This document shows, piece by piece, positions 16,330-24,584 of a stretch of DNA of 64,000 nt. This stretch comes from Leifsonia sp. Root227 (GTDB lineage Bacteria > Actinomycetota > Actinomycetes > Actinomycetales > Microbacteriaceae). Within the stretch, counting starts at the first letter, position 1. Every line of letters starts with the position of its first letter. The notes under the pieces were generated by a model. That model did no database searches. It was given only the letters and a program-made list of their open reading frames with translations, and had not been told where the DNA came from. The position numbers were made by a program, and so were the translations under genes. The stretch covers positions 744,001 to 808,000 of the forward strand of contig NZ_LMIO01000004.1 in the NCBI RefSeq assembly GCF_001428745.1, read 5' to 3'.

Positions 16330-17715
16330 ATGGATAACCGCAAAGCCGACGCCACGCCGACCAGGATGCACGCCGTCTCAGACGAGACCCGCGGTCTCGT
16401 CGACCTCGTGCTCGAATACTCGCGGCGGCGCATCCTGAGCACGGACACCCCGCTCGACAAGCCGCTGTCGGAGGCCGAACTGAACCGGCTGGCCGGGCAG
16501 ACCGTGGTCGAGGGCGGGATCGGCGCCGAGCGCGCGCTGGCGCTGTTCGAGCACGTCCTCGCTCCCGCCTGCATCACCACGGACCACCCGCAGTATCTGT
16601 CGTTCATCCCGACGGCGCCGACCAAGGCGGCCACCGCGTTCGACCTGGTCGTGTCCGCGAGCGCCGTCTACGGCGGCTCCTGGCTGGAGGGGTCGGGGGC
16701 GGTGTTCGCCGAGAACCAGGTGCTCGCCTGGCTCGCCGCCGAGTTCGGTCTCCCGAAGACCACCGGCGGGGTGTTCGTGCAGGGCGGCACGCTCGGCAAT
16801 CTCTCCGCCCTCGTCGCCGCCCGCGAGCATGCGCGCGCGGAGCGGGGCGACCAGCTCGGGCACGGCCGCTGGAAGATCGTCTGCAGCGCAGAGGCGCACT
16901 CCTCCATCGCGTCCGCGGCACAGGTGATGGATGTGGAGGTCGTGCCTGTGCGACCCGACGACAGCGGGATGCTCACCGGCGCGAACGTGAGGGAAGCACT
17001 CGACGAGCACGGCGCATCCGTGTTCGCCGTCGTCGCCACGGCAGGGTCGACCAACTTCGGCATCGTGGACGACATCGCATCCATCGCGGCACTGAAAGAC
17101 GAGTACGAGTTCTGGCTGCACGTGGACGGCGCGTACGGCCTGGCCGGGATGCTGTCACCGGCCGCCAGGCACCGGTTCGCCGGGGTGGAACGAGCGGACT
17201 CGGCGATCGTCGACCCGCACAAGTGGCTGTTCGCGCCGTTCGACGCGTGTGCGCTGCTCTATCGCGACCCCGAGGCAGGACGCAGGGCGCACACCCAGCA
17301 CGCTGAATACCTGGACACGCTCACGGAGACCACCGAGTGGAGTCCGTCAGACTACGCAGCGCACCTCACCAGGAGGGCGCGCGGCCTCCCGCTGTGGTTC
17401 TCGCTCGCCACTTATGGGGCGGCGGCGTACCGCGAGGCGGTGACAGCATCTCTGGACGTGGCGCAGCGGATCGCGCGCGAGATCGAGTCTCGCGACGGCT
17501 TCCGGCTGGTGCGCGAGCCTCAGCTGTCTGTGGTGGTCTTCGAGCGGGATGGCTGGACCCGCGACGACTACGCGCGCTGGTCGGCCAGGCTACTCGACGA
17601 GCAGCGTGCGTTCGTCACGCCCAGCTCGCACGACGGACGTCCGAACACCCGGTTCGCCATCGTGAACCCGACCACCACCTTCGCCCATCTCACGTCCATC
17701 CTCGACACCATGTAG
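16330..17715 (+). CDS. PLP-dependent group II decarboxylase family protein
   Basis: 461 residues. The fold binds pyridoxal phosphate through the lysine in DPHKWL (about residue 298), and the PLP ring aspartate lies in HVDGAYG. The body matches aromatic-L-amino-acid/glutamate/diaminobutyrate decarboxylases (EVVPVRPDDSGMLT, TAGSTNFGIVDDI). ATG 16330 has GAGGAAA upstream. It probably removes the carboxyl group from an amino acid, but residues that fix the substrate are not distinctive enough to choose. It is followed after 5 bases by hairpin copy B and then by a convergent membrane protein gene. Confidence 0.88.
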   Translation: MDNRKADATPTRMHAVSDETRGLVDLVLEYSRRRILSTDTPLDKPLSEAELNRLAGQTVVEGGIGAERALALFEHVLAPACITTDHPQYLSFIPTAPTKAATAFDLVVSASAVYGGSWLEGSGAVFAENQVLAWLAAEFGLPKTTGGVFVQGGTLGNLSALVAAREHARAERGDQLGHGRWKIVCSAEAHSSIASAAQVMDVEVVPVRPDDSGMLTGANVREALDEHGASVFAVVATAGSTNFGIVDDIASIAALKDEYEFWLHVDGAYGLAGMLSPAARHRFAGVERADSAIVDPHKWLFAPFDACALLYRDPEAGRRAHTQHAEYLDTLTETTEWSPSDYAAHLTRRARGLPLWFSLATYGAAAYREAVTASLDVAQRIAREIESRDGFRLVREPQLSVVVFERDGWTRDDYARWSARLLDEQRAFVTPSSHDGRPNTRFAIVNPTTTFAHLTSILDTM

Positions 17716-17720
17716 ACGCA

Positions 17721-17782
17721 AACGAGTCCGGAGTGATGCACGCGACGCGCCGGGCGCGAGCGTGCATGACTCCGGACTCGAT
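17721..17782 (+). repeat. 62-bp convergent-junction hairpin, copy B
   Basis: CGAGTCCGGAGT (17723-17734) pairs with 17769-17780, and a second inner stem ATGCACGC (17736-17743) pairs with 17760-17767. The core CGACGCGCCG is at 17743-17752, again 22 bases from the left end. The element ends four bases before the stop codon of the minus-strand gene at 17786. Confidence 0.88.
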
Positions 17783-17785
17783 TGT

Positions 17786-18043
17786 TCAGACGATGGGGTC
17801 GTCTGTGTCGCTGGTGCGACGGGTGACGCGCTCGCCTGAGGCGGGGTCGACAGCCGTGCGCGTCGTCGCAACCGACTGGCGGCGGCGGGTCAGCAGCACG
17901 ATGCCGATGATGATGCCGATCGCGCCGGCGGCCATCAGGATGTAGCCGACCAGATGGAGGTCGATCCAGGCCACCTGCAGGTTCAACGCGAACGCCAGGA
18001 TGGCGCCGATGACGAACAGGACGATTCCGGTTCCGAGACTCAT
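17786..18043 (-). CDS. small two-helix membrane protein, DUF6458-like
   Basis: 85 residues: two hydrophobic helices (about 3-22 and 29-49) joined by VAWIDLHLVG, then a charged cytoplasmic tail RRRQSVATTRT. The W-I-D-L-x-x-VGYILM-G pattern is characteristic of the DUF6458 family of actinobacteria; function unknown. ATG 18043 follows GGGAGGGAG. It is the second gene of a two-gene operon with the 54-residue membrane protein upstream and shares its operators. Confidence 0.8.
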   Translation of the reverse strand: MSLGTGIVLFVIGAILAFALNLQVAWIDLHLVGYILMAAGAIGIIIGIVLLTRRRQSVATTRTAVDPASGERVTRRTSDTDDPIV

Positions 18044-18059
18044 GGTGTCTCCCTCCCGG

Positions 18060-18224
18060 TCAGACGCGTCGGCTGCCGGTGAGCATCCTCACGAGCCAGA
18101 CGATCACGGCGATGACGAGCAGGACGATGCCGACCCAGAGCAGGAAGTTCAGAGACTGCACGAATCCGCCGGTCAGCAGAAGAATGATCGCAATGATGGC
18201 GATCACGATGAGCAGGATGTTCAT
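18060..18224 (-). CDS. 54-residue hydrophobic membrane protein
   Basis: MNILLIVIAIIAII begins a peptide of two close hydrophobic helices (about 1-17 and 26-46) ending in a basic tail RMLTGSRRV. ATG 18224 is preceded by AAGGAAAGGA. Only 16 bases separate it from the DUF6458-like gene, so the two are co-transcribed. The size and topology resemble many small actinobacterial stress-related membrane peptides; no function can be assigned. Confidence 0.7.
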   Translation of the reverse strand: MNILLIVIAIIAIILLLTGGFVQSLNFLLWVGIVLLVIAVIVWLVRMLTGSRRV

Positions 18225-18256
18225 GGCAGAGGTGTCCTTTCCTTGACGACACCACA

Positions 18257-18282
18257 GAACTACTAGTTCAGTTGCCTAGCAA
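18257..18282. promoter_or_regulatory. tandem palindromes upstream of the small membrane protein operon
   Basis: GAACTACTAGTTC (18257-18269) and TTGCCTAGCAA (18272-18282) are two adjacent perfect inverted repeats between the MarR gene at 18343 and the operon start at 18224. Their position suggests that the neighbouring MarR protein, or another dimeric repressor, controls the membrane protein operon. Confidence 0.6.
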
Positions 18283-18342
18283 TCCCCTTGACTTGACGAA
18301 AATTCCTGCTTTACTCGCGCGCGCAGTTCGGGGGAGGAGAGT

Positions 18343-18834
18343 TCAGGAGTGCCGGGGCTTGGTCGAGATGCGGTCGACCGTCTCGCGCATCTTGGTGAGG
18401 AAGCGCGTGATCGTCGCGGCCTCCTCGGGGCTGAGCTCCGCGGTCGCCGCTTCGATCTGGGTCTGCGCGGCTTCGAGCATCGGCCCTGTGTCCCCGAGCG
18501 CGGCGGCGGTCGGCACGATCTCGATGGAGCGCTTGTCGACGGTGCTGGGCTTGCGCTCCACGAATCCGCCCTTCGCCAGCCGGTCGATGAGGGCGGTGGT
18601 GGATGCGCTGGAGATGCCGAGATACGCGCTGACGTCTTTGGAGGCTGTCACCCTTCCCACCGCGCGACGATCGAGGATGAACCGGAGCGCGAGCAGGTCG
18701 CTGTCTCCGATGCCCATCGCAGCGCCGGTGCGCCGACGCATCGCGGCCTCCGCGGCCCGGTAGACCTGCAGCGCCTCGAGGACGCCCGTCTCTGGGCGGT
18801 CCGGCACCTCGGTCTCGTCACTCACAGCACTCAC
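18343..18834 (-). CDS. MarR-family transcriptional regulator
   Basis: 163 residues. The winged helix includes recognition helix YLGISSASTTALIDRLAKGGFVE (residues ~70-92) and wing RKPSTVDKRSIEIV; the N- and C-terminal helices would form the dimer interface. Start taken as GTG 18834; GTG at 18825 is a possible alternative. It is co-oriented with, and lies just upstream of, the small membrane protein operon whose promoter region contains two palindromes, so it may control that operon. Divergent from the kinase gene. Confidence 0.85.
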   Translation of the reverse strand: MSAVSDETEVPDRPETGVLEALQVYRAAEAAMRRRTGAAMGIGDSDLLALRFILDRRAVGRVTASKDVSAYLGISSASTTALIDRLAKGGFVERKPSTVDKRSIEIVPTAAALGDTGPMLEAAQTQIEAATAELSPEEAATITRFLTKMRETVDRISTKPRHS

Positions 18835-18921
18835 TCAACCCACGTTCGCCGATCTGACAAGGGAGGAACCCGACACTTTCGGCTGATTCACGGCCAGGGC
18901 GACGACGACGAGGGCCGCGCG

Positions 18922-18927
18922 TATGCT
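18922..18927 (+). promoter_or_regulatory. -10 box of the kinase gene, leaderless
   Basis: TATGCT lies six bases before GTG 18934, with no ribosome binding site between them. It defines GTG 18934 as the start of both transcript and protein. Confidence 0.5.
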
Positions 18928-18933
18928 CGCACG

Positions 18934-20283
18934 GTGGACGATCGTGTGCTGCTGGACCGCTACGAGCTGAAGGACGCGCTCGGTCGCGGAGGGATGGCGA
19001 CGGTGTACCGCGCGTTCGACCGCCAGCTCGGCCGGTTCGTCGCCGTCAAGCTCTTCGCGCCGGGGACCGCCGTCGACGACGCGCGCCGCCGCGGAGAGGC
19101 GACGCTGCTCGCCCGGCTCAGTCACCCGAGCCTGGTGACCCTGCACGACGCGCACCTGGCCGTCGAGGGCGACGAGACGCCGAGCTTCCTCGTCATGGAG
19201 CTTGTCGCGGGAACCGACCTGCGCACCCGCCTGGACGACGGACCCCTGACCGGTCCGGAAGCGGCCGAGCTCGCCGCCGAGATCGCGGAGGGGCTGGTGG
19301 TGGTGCACGACGCGGGAATGGTGCATCGGGACCTCAAGCCCGCCAATATCCTGCTGCCGGACTCGACGGTGCCAGGAGGGCGGCTGCACGCCAAGCTCGC
19401 GGACTTCGGCATCGCCCACCTGATCGGTGCGGAACGTCTCACCACGGACGGGACGGTCATCGGAACGGCGGCGTACCTCAGCCCGGAACAGGTGGCGGGA
19501 GCCGAGCCAGGAGCGCCGGCCGACATCTACTCTCTCGGCCTTGTGCTGCTCGAAGCGCTCACCGGTCGACGTTCGTACCCCGGCACCCCCGTCGAGTCGG
19601 TGAGCGCCAGGGCGGCTCACGACCCGCGCATCCCGAGCACACTGCCGGAGGACTGGCGCGGGATGCTCGCCGCCATGACGGCGCGCGACCAGGCGCTGCG
19701 GCCGACAGCGATGGAGACAGCGGTGATGGCGAGGGAGCTCGCACCGCAACTGGCAGGGTGGGATGCGGGTGCGGCCGGTTTGGCGCCGGAGGATGAGCCA
19801 ACGGTCGCGATGATTCGCCAGGACGCTCAGGTGCCGCCGGAGCCTCTGGCGCCGACCGTGGCGATGCACGGGAGCGCTGCCGCAGCGGACGCCGCCGACG
19901 CAGCCGACGCACCGACCACCGTGCTGACCCCCACGAAGCGTCGCCGCGGACTCGTCGCGGCGGTGATCGCCGTCGTGGTGGTGGTGCTGGTCGCCGGGGG
20001 CATCGGCCTCGGCGCGCTGCTCGCGCCGTCCGGAACGTCGCCAGGGACGGGCCCGGCCACGCACACCCCGGCGACGTCGACGACTCCGAGCCTCGCGCCG
20101 ACCGTCGGGCCGGTCACCACCCCCGATCCGGCGTCCCCGCCTGCCACACCGACCACGCCTCCGCCGCCGACCACGTCCGCTCCAGCGACCACTCCTGCGC
20201 CGACGCCGAGCAACAACGGGAACGGCAACAAGGGCAAAGGCAACAACAACGGGAACGGCAATGGGAACGGCAAGAACAAGTAG
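18934..20283 (+). CDS. Hanks-type Ser/Thr protein kinase, membrane-anchored
   Basis: 449 residues. The kinase domain (about 1-270) has the Gly loop LGRGGMATVY, ATP lysine in VAVKLF, catalytic HRDLKPAN (about 130-137) and DFGIA, so it should be active. A basic stop sequence KRRRG precedes one transmembrane helix (about 336-365). The outside part lacks PASTA repeats; it is Pro/Thr rich and ends in an Asn/Gly/Lys tail of alternating NGNG and KGKG. The GTG 18934 start fits the -10 box placed just upstream. Such kinases sense envelope conditions in actinobacteria; the ligand of this unusual tail is unknown. Confidence 0.93.
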   Translation: MDDRVLLDRYELKDALGRGGMATVYRAFDRQLGRFVAVKLFAPGTAVDDARRRGEATLLARLSHPSLVTLHDAHLAVEGDETPSFLVMELVAGTDLRTRLDDGPLTGPEAAELAAEIAEGLVVVHDAGMVHRDLKPANILLPDSTVPGGRLHAKLADFGIAHLIGAERLTTDGTVIGTAAYLSPEQVAGAEPGAPADIYSLGLVLLEALTGRRSYPGTPVESVSARAAHDPRIPSTLPEDWRGMLAAMTARDQALRPTAMETAVMARELAPQLAGWDAGAAGLAPEDEPTVAMIRQDAQVPPEPLAPTVAMHGSAAAADAADAADAPTTVLTPTKRRRGLVAAVIAVVVVVLVAGGIGLGALLAPSGTSPGTGPATHTPATSTTPSLAPTVGPVTTPDPASPPATPTTPPPPTTSAPATTPAPTPSNNGNGNKGKGNNNGNGNGNGKNK

Positions 20284-20322
20284 CCGCTAGCCGGCCCGAC
20301 GCCCGATCGAACCGCGTGCCGC

Positions 20323-21024
20323 TCAGCGCGGGCGGCAGACCAGGATGCTTGCCCTGCGTCGCCGCTCGAACCCGAGCGCTTCGTACACGCTGGTCGCGCG
20401 CTCATTCGTCGTCTCGACGTGCAGGAAGGGACGCTCGCCCCGCGCGATGATGCCGCGCATCACCTCGACCATCGCCGTCGCGGCGAACCCGCGCCCGCGG
20501 AAGTCCGGGTCGACGCACACCGCACTGACCTCGCACCACCCGTCCGGCCGCATCCGCTGCCCCGCCATCGCCGCAAGCCGTCCTCCGACGCGGATGCCGC
20601 GATACCCGCCGAACTCGATCGTGCGGGGGAGGAACGGCCCCGGCCTGGTGCGGTCGACCAGGTCGAGCGCATCCGGAACGTCGGCGTCGCCCAGCTCCAC
20701 CAGCACGGCGTCGTCGCCGAGCGGCCGCAGCTCCGGCACGGTGTCGTGCTCGTAAGTCAGCTGCCAGCAGTCGTACACGCCGAGCGTCTCCCAGCCGTCC
20801 GGGCCTGTGGATGCGCCGAACACGCCGAGAGCGTCGTCTGCGTCCGCGTCGCTCGCTGCAGGCAAGATCAGGCCGGCCAGCGCATCCAGCGGCCCGTCAG
20901 GGTCGGCGACGGCCGCGAACGGTGAGACGTCGGGACGGAAGCGTTTCGCGTCAGCTGGTCCGATGGCCAGGGAGCGCTGCGCACCGGTGAGGGCGTGCCA
21001 GGCGGGATTGTCGAGAACGTGCAT
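20323..21024 (-). CDS. GNAT-family N-acetyltransferase (FR47-like)
   Basis: 233 residues. The C-terminal ~110 residues are a GNAT domain that would transfer acetyl from acetyl-CoA: VSAVCVDPDFRGRGFA carries the acetyl-CoA-binding RGRGxA loop, followed by HVETTNERATSVYEALGF. The N-terminal half is a poorly conserved domain as in FR47/FeeM-like proteins. ATG 21024 is preceded only by a run of G. Substrate unknown. It converges on the kinase gene (39 bases apart) and is divergent from the diacylglycerol kinase gene. Confidence 0.85.
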   Translation of the reverse strand: MHVLDNPAWHALTGAQRSLAIGPADAKRFRPDVSPFAAVADPDGPLDALAGLILPAASDADADDALGVFGASTGPDGWETLGVYDCWQLTYEHDTVPELRPLGDDAVLVELGDADVPDALDLVDRTRPGPFLPRTIEFGGYRGIRVGGRLAAMAGQRMRPDGWCEVSAVCVDPDFRGRGFAATAMVEVMRGIIARGERPFLHVETTNERATSVYEALGFERRRRASILVCRPR

Positions 21025-21086
21025 CCCCCCAGCTTTTCATGCCGTGGATGTGCCGTGCGCCGGTTCCGTCAGGCCCCGTGCGCCAG

Positions 21087-21133
21087 TAGTGTCTCGCGTG
21101 ACCCGTGCATTCGGCGTGGCCCATTCGAGGAGG
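21087..21133 (+). promoter_or_regulatory. -10 box and ribosome site defining a CTG start
   Basis: TAGTGT (21087-21092) is a good -10 box. GAGGAGG (21127-21133) is a near-perfect ribosome binding site five bases before CTG 21139. There is no ATG, GTG or TTG in frame between this site and the conserved first beta strand. Confidence 0.6.
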
Positions 21134-21138
21134 ACTCC

Positions 21139-22101
21139 CTGAAGACCGCTGCCATCGTCGTGAATCCGATCAAGGTCGACCTGCCCGCCGTCCGCGCGGC
21201 CGTCGAGGAGGCCGAGTCCCGCTACGGCTGGGGGGAGACGATCTGGCTGGAGACGACGGAGGACGACCCGGGTACGGGGCAGGCGAAGCAGGCGCTGGAG
21301 CGCGGGGCGGATGTGGTGATCGCGGCGGGCGGCGACGGCACGGTCCGCACGGTCGCCGAGGTGCTGCAGGGCTCGGGGACGCCGCTCGCCCTGCTCCCGT
21401 CCGGCACGGGGAACCTGCTCGCCCGCAATCTGAGCCTCACCCTCGACGACGTGGAGAACGCCCTGCAGTCCGCGTTCGACGGCGACGACCGCCCGATCGA
21501 CGTCGGTGTCGCCGACCTCCGGGATGCCGACGGTACGGTGAGCAGGCACTCGTACCTGGTGATGGCAGGTCTCGGCATCGACGCGAAGATGCTCGCCGCC
21601 ACCGACGACGACCTCAAGGCGAAGGCCGGGTGGCTCGCGTACGTTCGGGCGATCGGCACCGTGCTGCGCGACAAGAACGAACTGCACCTGCGCTACCAGC
21701 TCGACGGCGGACGGGCGCGCTCGCTACGCGCGCACACCGTGATGATCGGCAACTGCGGCTCACTGCCTGGCAACATCCTTCTGCTGCCGGACGCCGCGGT
21801 CGACGACGGCGAGTTCGACATCGTGGTGCTGCGCCCGGAGGGTTTCATCGGCTGGGTGCAGATCCTCGCGAAGGTGTTTTGGGAGAACGGCGTGCTGCGC
21901 CGCACATCGGCAGGGCGGCGGCTGCTGAGCATGTCGAAGGAAGTGCGCGCCCTCAACTACCTGAAGGGCAGCGAGTTCGTGCTGCGCCTGAGCCGCCCGG
22001 AGGACGTGGAACTCGACGGCGACCTGTTCGGCCGCGCGGTCGCGATCAAGACCTGGATCGACCCGAAGAGCCTGATCGTGAAGGTGCCAGCGGCGGAGTG
22101 A
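21139..22101 (+). CDS. diacylglycerol/lipid kinase family protein with probable CTG start
   Basis: 320 residues. The catalytic domain has the ATP-binding GGDGTV (about 64-69) and PSGTGNLLARN (about 87-97), and the C-terminal sandwich includes DVELDGDLFG. Members phosphorylate diacylglycerol or related lipids at the membrane face; the DgkB/YegS group is the best fit. CTG 21139 is chosen because the ribosome site GAGGAGG is five bases upstream and the protein then begins KTAAIVVNP, the conserved first strand. The in-frame ATG at 20995 lies upstream of the -10 box and overlaps the divergent GNAT start. Converges on a MarR gene. Confidence 0.88.
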   Translation: MKTAAIVVNPIKVDLPAVRAAVEEAESRYGWGETIWLETTEDDPGTGQAKQALERGADVVIAAGGDGTVRTVAEVLQGSGTPLALLPSGTGNLLARNLSLTLDDVENALQSAFDGDDRPIDVGVADLRDADGTVSRHSYLVMAGLGIDAKMLAATDDDLKAKAGWLAYVRAIGTVLRDKNELHLRYQLDGGRARSLRAHTVMIGNCGSLPGNILLLPDAAVDDGEFDIVVLRPEGFIGWVQILAKVFWENGVLRRTSAGRRLLSMSKEVRALNYLKGSEFVLRLSRPEDVELDGDLFGRAVAIKTWIDPKSLIVKVPAAE

Positions 22102-22138
22102 CGCTGCCGGCCTGCGCGGCTGTGGACCACCCAGGGCC

Positions 22139-22183
22139 GGCCCGCCCAGGCTCGGCCCGCCCCGACTCGGCCCGCCCCGGCTC
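22139..22183 (+). repeat. three tandem 15-bp repeats in a convergent gap
   Basis: Three copies of GGCCCGCCCMGRCTC follow one another at 22139, 22154 and 22169, then a partial copy reaches the stop codon region of the MarR gene at 22191. Not translated; possibly slippage in a terminator region. Confidence 0.8.
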
Positions 22184-22190
22184 GTCCCGC

Positions 22191-22631
22191 TCACCCCCGC
22201 TCGCCCACCGCCGCGACGATCTGCACCAGCGCGGCGCGCAACGCATCCGGATCGTCGACGGCCGGGAACACGTCCCGCTCCAGGTCCTTCGCCCCCGCGA
22301 ACGCCTCGCGCCCGGCGTCGGTGATGCTGAGCGCGTGCCTGCGTCTGTCGCCCGGGTACGGGGAGCGCGTGACGAGTCCTTCGCGTTCGAGCCTGTCGAC
22401 CGTGCGCGACATCGTCTGCGCCTCGACGCGCGCGAGCCGCGCGAGGTCGGCCTGCGAGGTGATGCCGGCATCCAGGAAGTGCAGCACGATCAGCCCGGCG
22501 TGGGTGAGTCCGCGCTGTTCGAGCGCCTGCGCCCAGGTCCGCTCGACCGCGCGCGACGCGACGCCGAGCAAACGGCCGATCGGCCAGTTCTCCGGACGCT
22601 GCTCGTCGGCGTTCACGGTCTGCTCGTCCAT
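22191..22631 (-). CDS. MarR-family transcriptional regulator
   Basis: 146 residues. Winged helix with recognition segment LARLARVEAQTMSRTVDRLE and wing RSPYPGDRRRHALS, the D-R-R motif typical of MarR DNA-binding wings. ATG 22631 lacks a strong ribosome site. It is divergent from an aldo/keto reductase gene (138 bases between starts), which makes the reductase the nearest candidate target; no clear palindrome was found there. Its end abuts the 15-bp tandem repeats. Confidence 0.85.
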   Translation of the reverse strand: MDEQTVNADEQRPENWPIGRLLGVASRAVERTWAQALEQRGLTHAGLIVLHFLDAGITSQADLARLARVEAQTMSRTVDRLEREGLVTRSPYPGDRRRHALSITDAGREAFAGAKDLERDVFPAVDDPDALRAALVQIVAAVGERG

Positions 22632-22769
22632 CGGTTCATCCTAAGCGCGCCGCCTGCGCCGCAGAGCCCCGATTCTCTCATCGTGCCAGTGGTTTCAGCG
22701 TGACGGAGGCCGGGCTCGACGGACACGCGGGGGTACGGTTGAGCCTGTTCGAACCGGATGGGAGCACGC

Positions 22770-23747
22770 ATGGAGTACGTCAACCTCGGCAGCACAGGTC
22801 TGAAGATCTCGGCGGTCGTCCTCGGCTGCATGAGCTACGGCGTGCCGGAGCGGGGTGCGCATCCCTGGAGCCTCGACGAGGAGGCGAGCAGGCCGTTCAT
22901 CCGGAGCGCTCTGGAGGCCGGGATCACGACGTTTGACACGGCAGACGTGTACTCCGACGGCACCAGCGAGGAGATCGTGGGGCGGGCGCTCGCCGACTTC
23001 GCGGAGCGCGACGACGTGGTCATCGCCACCAAGGTGCACGGCCGGATGGGGCAGAGCCCGAACCGTGCCGGCCTGTCGAGGGCGCACATCCTGTCGGCCA
23101 TCGACGACAGTCTCCGCAGGCTCGGCACCGATCACGTCGACCTGTACCAGATCCACCGGTGGGACCCGTCGACGCCGATCGAGGAGACGATGGAGGCGCT
23201 GAACGACGTCGTCCGCTCCGGCAAGGCCCGCTACATCGGTGCGTCCTCGATGTGGGCGTGGCAGTTCGCGAAGGCCCAGGCCGTGGCCGAGGCCAATGGC
23301 TGGGCGCGGTTCGTCTCGATGCAGGACCAGTACAACCTGCTGCAGCGCGAGGAGGAGCGGGAGATGCATCCCCTGTGCGTCGACCAGGGCGTCGGTGTCA
23401 TCCCGTGGTCGCCGCTCGCCCGCGGGGTGTTGACGCGCGACTGGGGCGAGACGACCGACCGTTCGGCGGGAGACGCGTTCGGCGCGACTCTGTACCGCGG
23501 CGACGATGAGTCCAACCGCGGCATCGTCGACGCCGTCGCCCTGGTCGCCGAGGCGCGCGGCGTCTCGCGTGCGCAGGTGGCGCTCGCCTGGGTGCGTCAG
23601 CAGAGCGCGGTGACGGCGCCGATCGTCGGCGCGACGAAGCAGCAGCACCTGGTGGATGCGGTCGCCTCGGTCGATCTGACGCTCGCGTCGGAGGAGTGCG
23701 CGCTGCTGGAGCGCCCGTACACGCCGCGACGGCCGGAAGGCTTCTAG
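22770..23747 (+). CDS. aldo/keto reductase
   Basis: 325 residues, a single (beta/alpha)8 barrel that reduces carbonyls with NADPH. The catalytic tetrad is visible as Asp in FDTADVYS (about 55), Tyr60, Lys in ATKVHG (about 87) and His in YQIHRWD (about 130). The C-terminal VGATKQQHL segment binds the cofactor phosphate. It resembles the AKR11-type/YajO-like group often annotated as general stress reductases. ATG 22770 has GGGAG upstream and a TACGGT -10-like box at 22733-22738. It ends 9 bases before the convergent hydrolase. Confidence 0.92.
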   Translation: MEYVNLGSTGLKISAVVLGCMSYGVPERGAHPWSLDEEASRPFIRSALEAGITTFDTADVYSDGTSEEIVGRALADFAERDDVVIATKVHGRMGQSPNRAGLSRAHILSAIDDSLRRLGTDHVDLYQIHRWDPSTPIEETMEALNDVVRSGKARYIGASSMWAWQFAKAQAVAEANGWARFVSMQDQYNLLQREEEREMHPLCVDQGVGVIPWSPLARGVLTRDWGETTDRSAGDAFGATLYRGDDESNRGIVDAVALVAEARGVSRAQVALAWVRQQSAVTAPIVGATKQQHLVDAVASVDLTLASEECALLERPYTPRRPEGF

Positions 23748-23756
23748 ACGAGGGAA

Positions 23757-24512
23757 CTACCCTGCGGACCCCAGGAATGCCGTGAGCGCGTCGGTCACCT
23801 TCGTGCGGGCCTCGTCGTCGCTGATGCCGGGCGCGTTGTCGCCCGACTGCGTTCCGTAGTCGCCGAACTGGGCGTGGTTCATCCCTGCGATCTCGACCAT
23901 TGTGGCGTCCGCCGGCAGCAGGTGCCTGGCCGCGTCGATCTTCGCGGGCGTGCTGAGGCCGTCGTCGCTGCCGCCGATCGAGAGCACCCGCAGGTCGGTT
24001 CCGCTGAGGTCGTTCGCGCAGTAGCTGCCGAACAGGATCAGTCCGTCGACGGCCGGGTCCGACGCGAGCTGGCACGCACGCACACCGCCGAGCGAGTGGC
24101 CGCCGGCGTACCACGAGGTCACGTCTGGGGCGTGCGCGGTGAACGTCGACAGCGGCCGCTGGTCGAAGAAGGCCAGGTTCAGCGTCGGCTTGGTGACGAC
24201 GACCGTCAGCCCGGTCTCCTCCACGGCTCCGGCGAGCTTCGAGAGGTAGGCGTACGGGTCGACGAGCGCGCCGGGGATGAACACCAGGCCCTGCCCGGAC
24301 GGGGTGCCTGTCGGCGCGAGCAGCACGGAGTCGCCCTCGTCGGTGATACTCACCGCCGGGTTCGTCCACACCTCGATCGCTGCGGCGCGGTCTCCCATCA
24401 TCGGCGTGTTCGCCCAGGCGAGGAAGCCGACGAGCACGAGCACGAGGACGGCGACGATCGAGACCAGGATGCGCACGGTGCGGCGCCTTCCGCGGTGCGG
24501 TGGTCTGGGCAT
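23757..24512 (-). CDS. membrane-anchored alpha/beta hydrolase
   Basis: 251 residues. An N-terminal basic stretch PRPPHRGRRR and one hydrophobic helix (about 13-33) anchor it with the enzyme outside. The hydrolase fold shows GHSLGG (nucleophile Ser about 138), an acid near GGSDDGLST and His in GMNHAQFGD, consistent with the dienelactone-hydrolase-like group (PF12695). ATG 24512 follows GGAGGAG. It shares a short divergent promoter region with the next hydrolase, and an intact TATAAT (24544-24549, read on this strand) lies upstream. Substrate unknown. Confidence 0.85.
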   Translation of the reverse strand: MPRPPHRGRRRTVRILVSIVAVLVLVLVGFLAWANTPMMGDRAAAIEVWTNPAVSITDEGDSVLLAPTGTPSGQGLVFIPGALVDPYAYLSKLAGAVEETGLTVVVTKPTLNLAFFDQRPLSTFTAHAPDVTSWYAGGHSLGGVRACQLASDPAVDGLILFGSYCANDLSGTDLRVLSIGGSDDGLSTPAKIDAARHLLPADATMVEIAGMNHAQFGDYGTQSGDNAPGISDDEARTKVTDALTAFLGSAG

Positions 24513-24543
24513 CGGGACTCCTCCGGTCGGCGCGGGTTGCACC

Positions 24544-24565
24544 GATTATAAGCAGGCTTACTATC
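24544..24565. promoter_or_regulatory. divergent promoter region of two hydrolase genes
   Basis: TATAAT is present on the minus strand (24544-24549), and TACTAT on the plus strand (24560-24565). Between them TAAGC-AG-GCTTA (24547-24558) is a perfect inverted repeat overlapping the minus -10 box, so one regulator could control both genes. Confidence 0.45.
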
Positions 24566-24584
24566 CGCGCGTCCCGGTGGCAGG

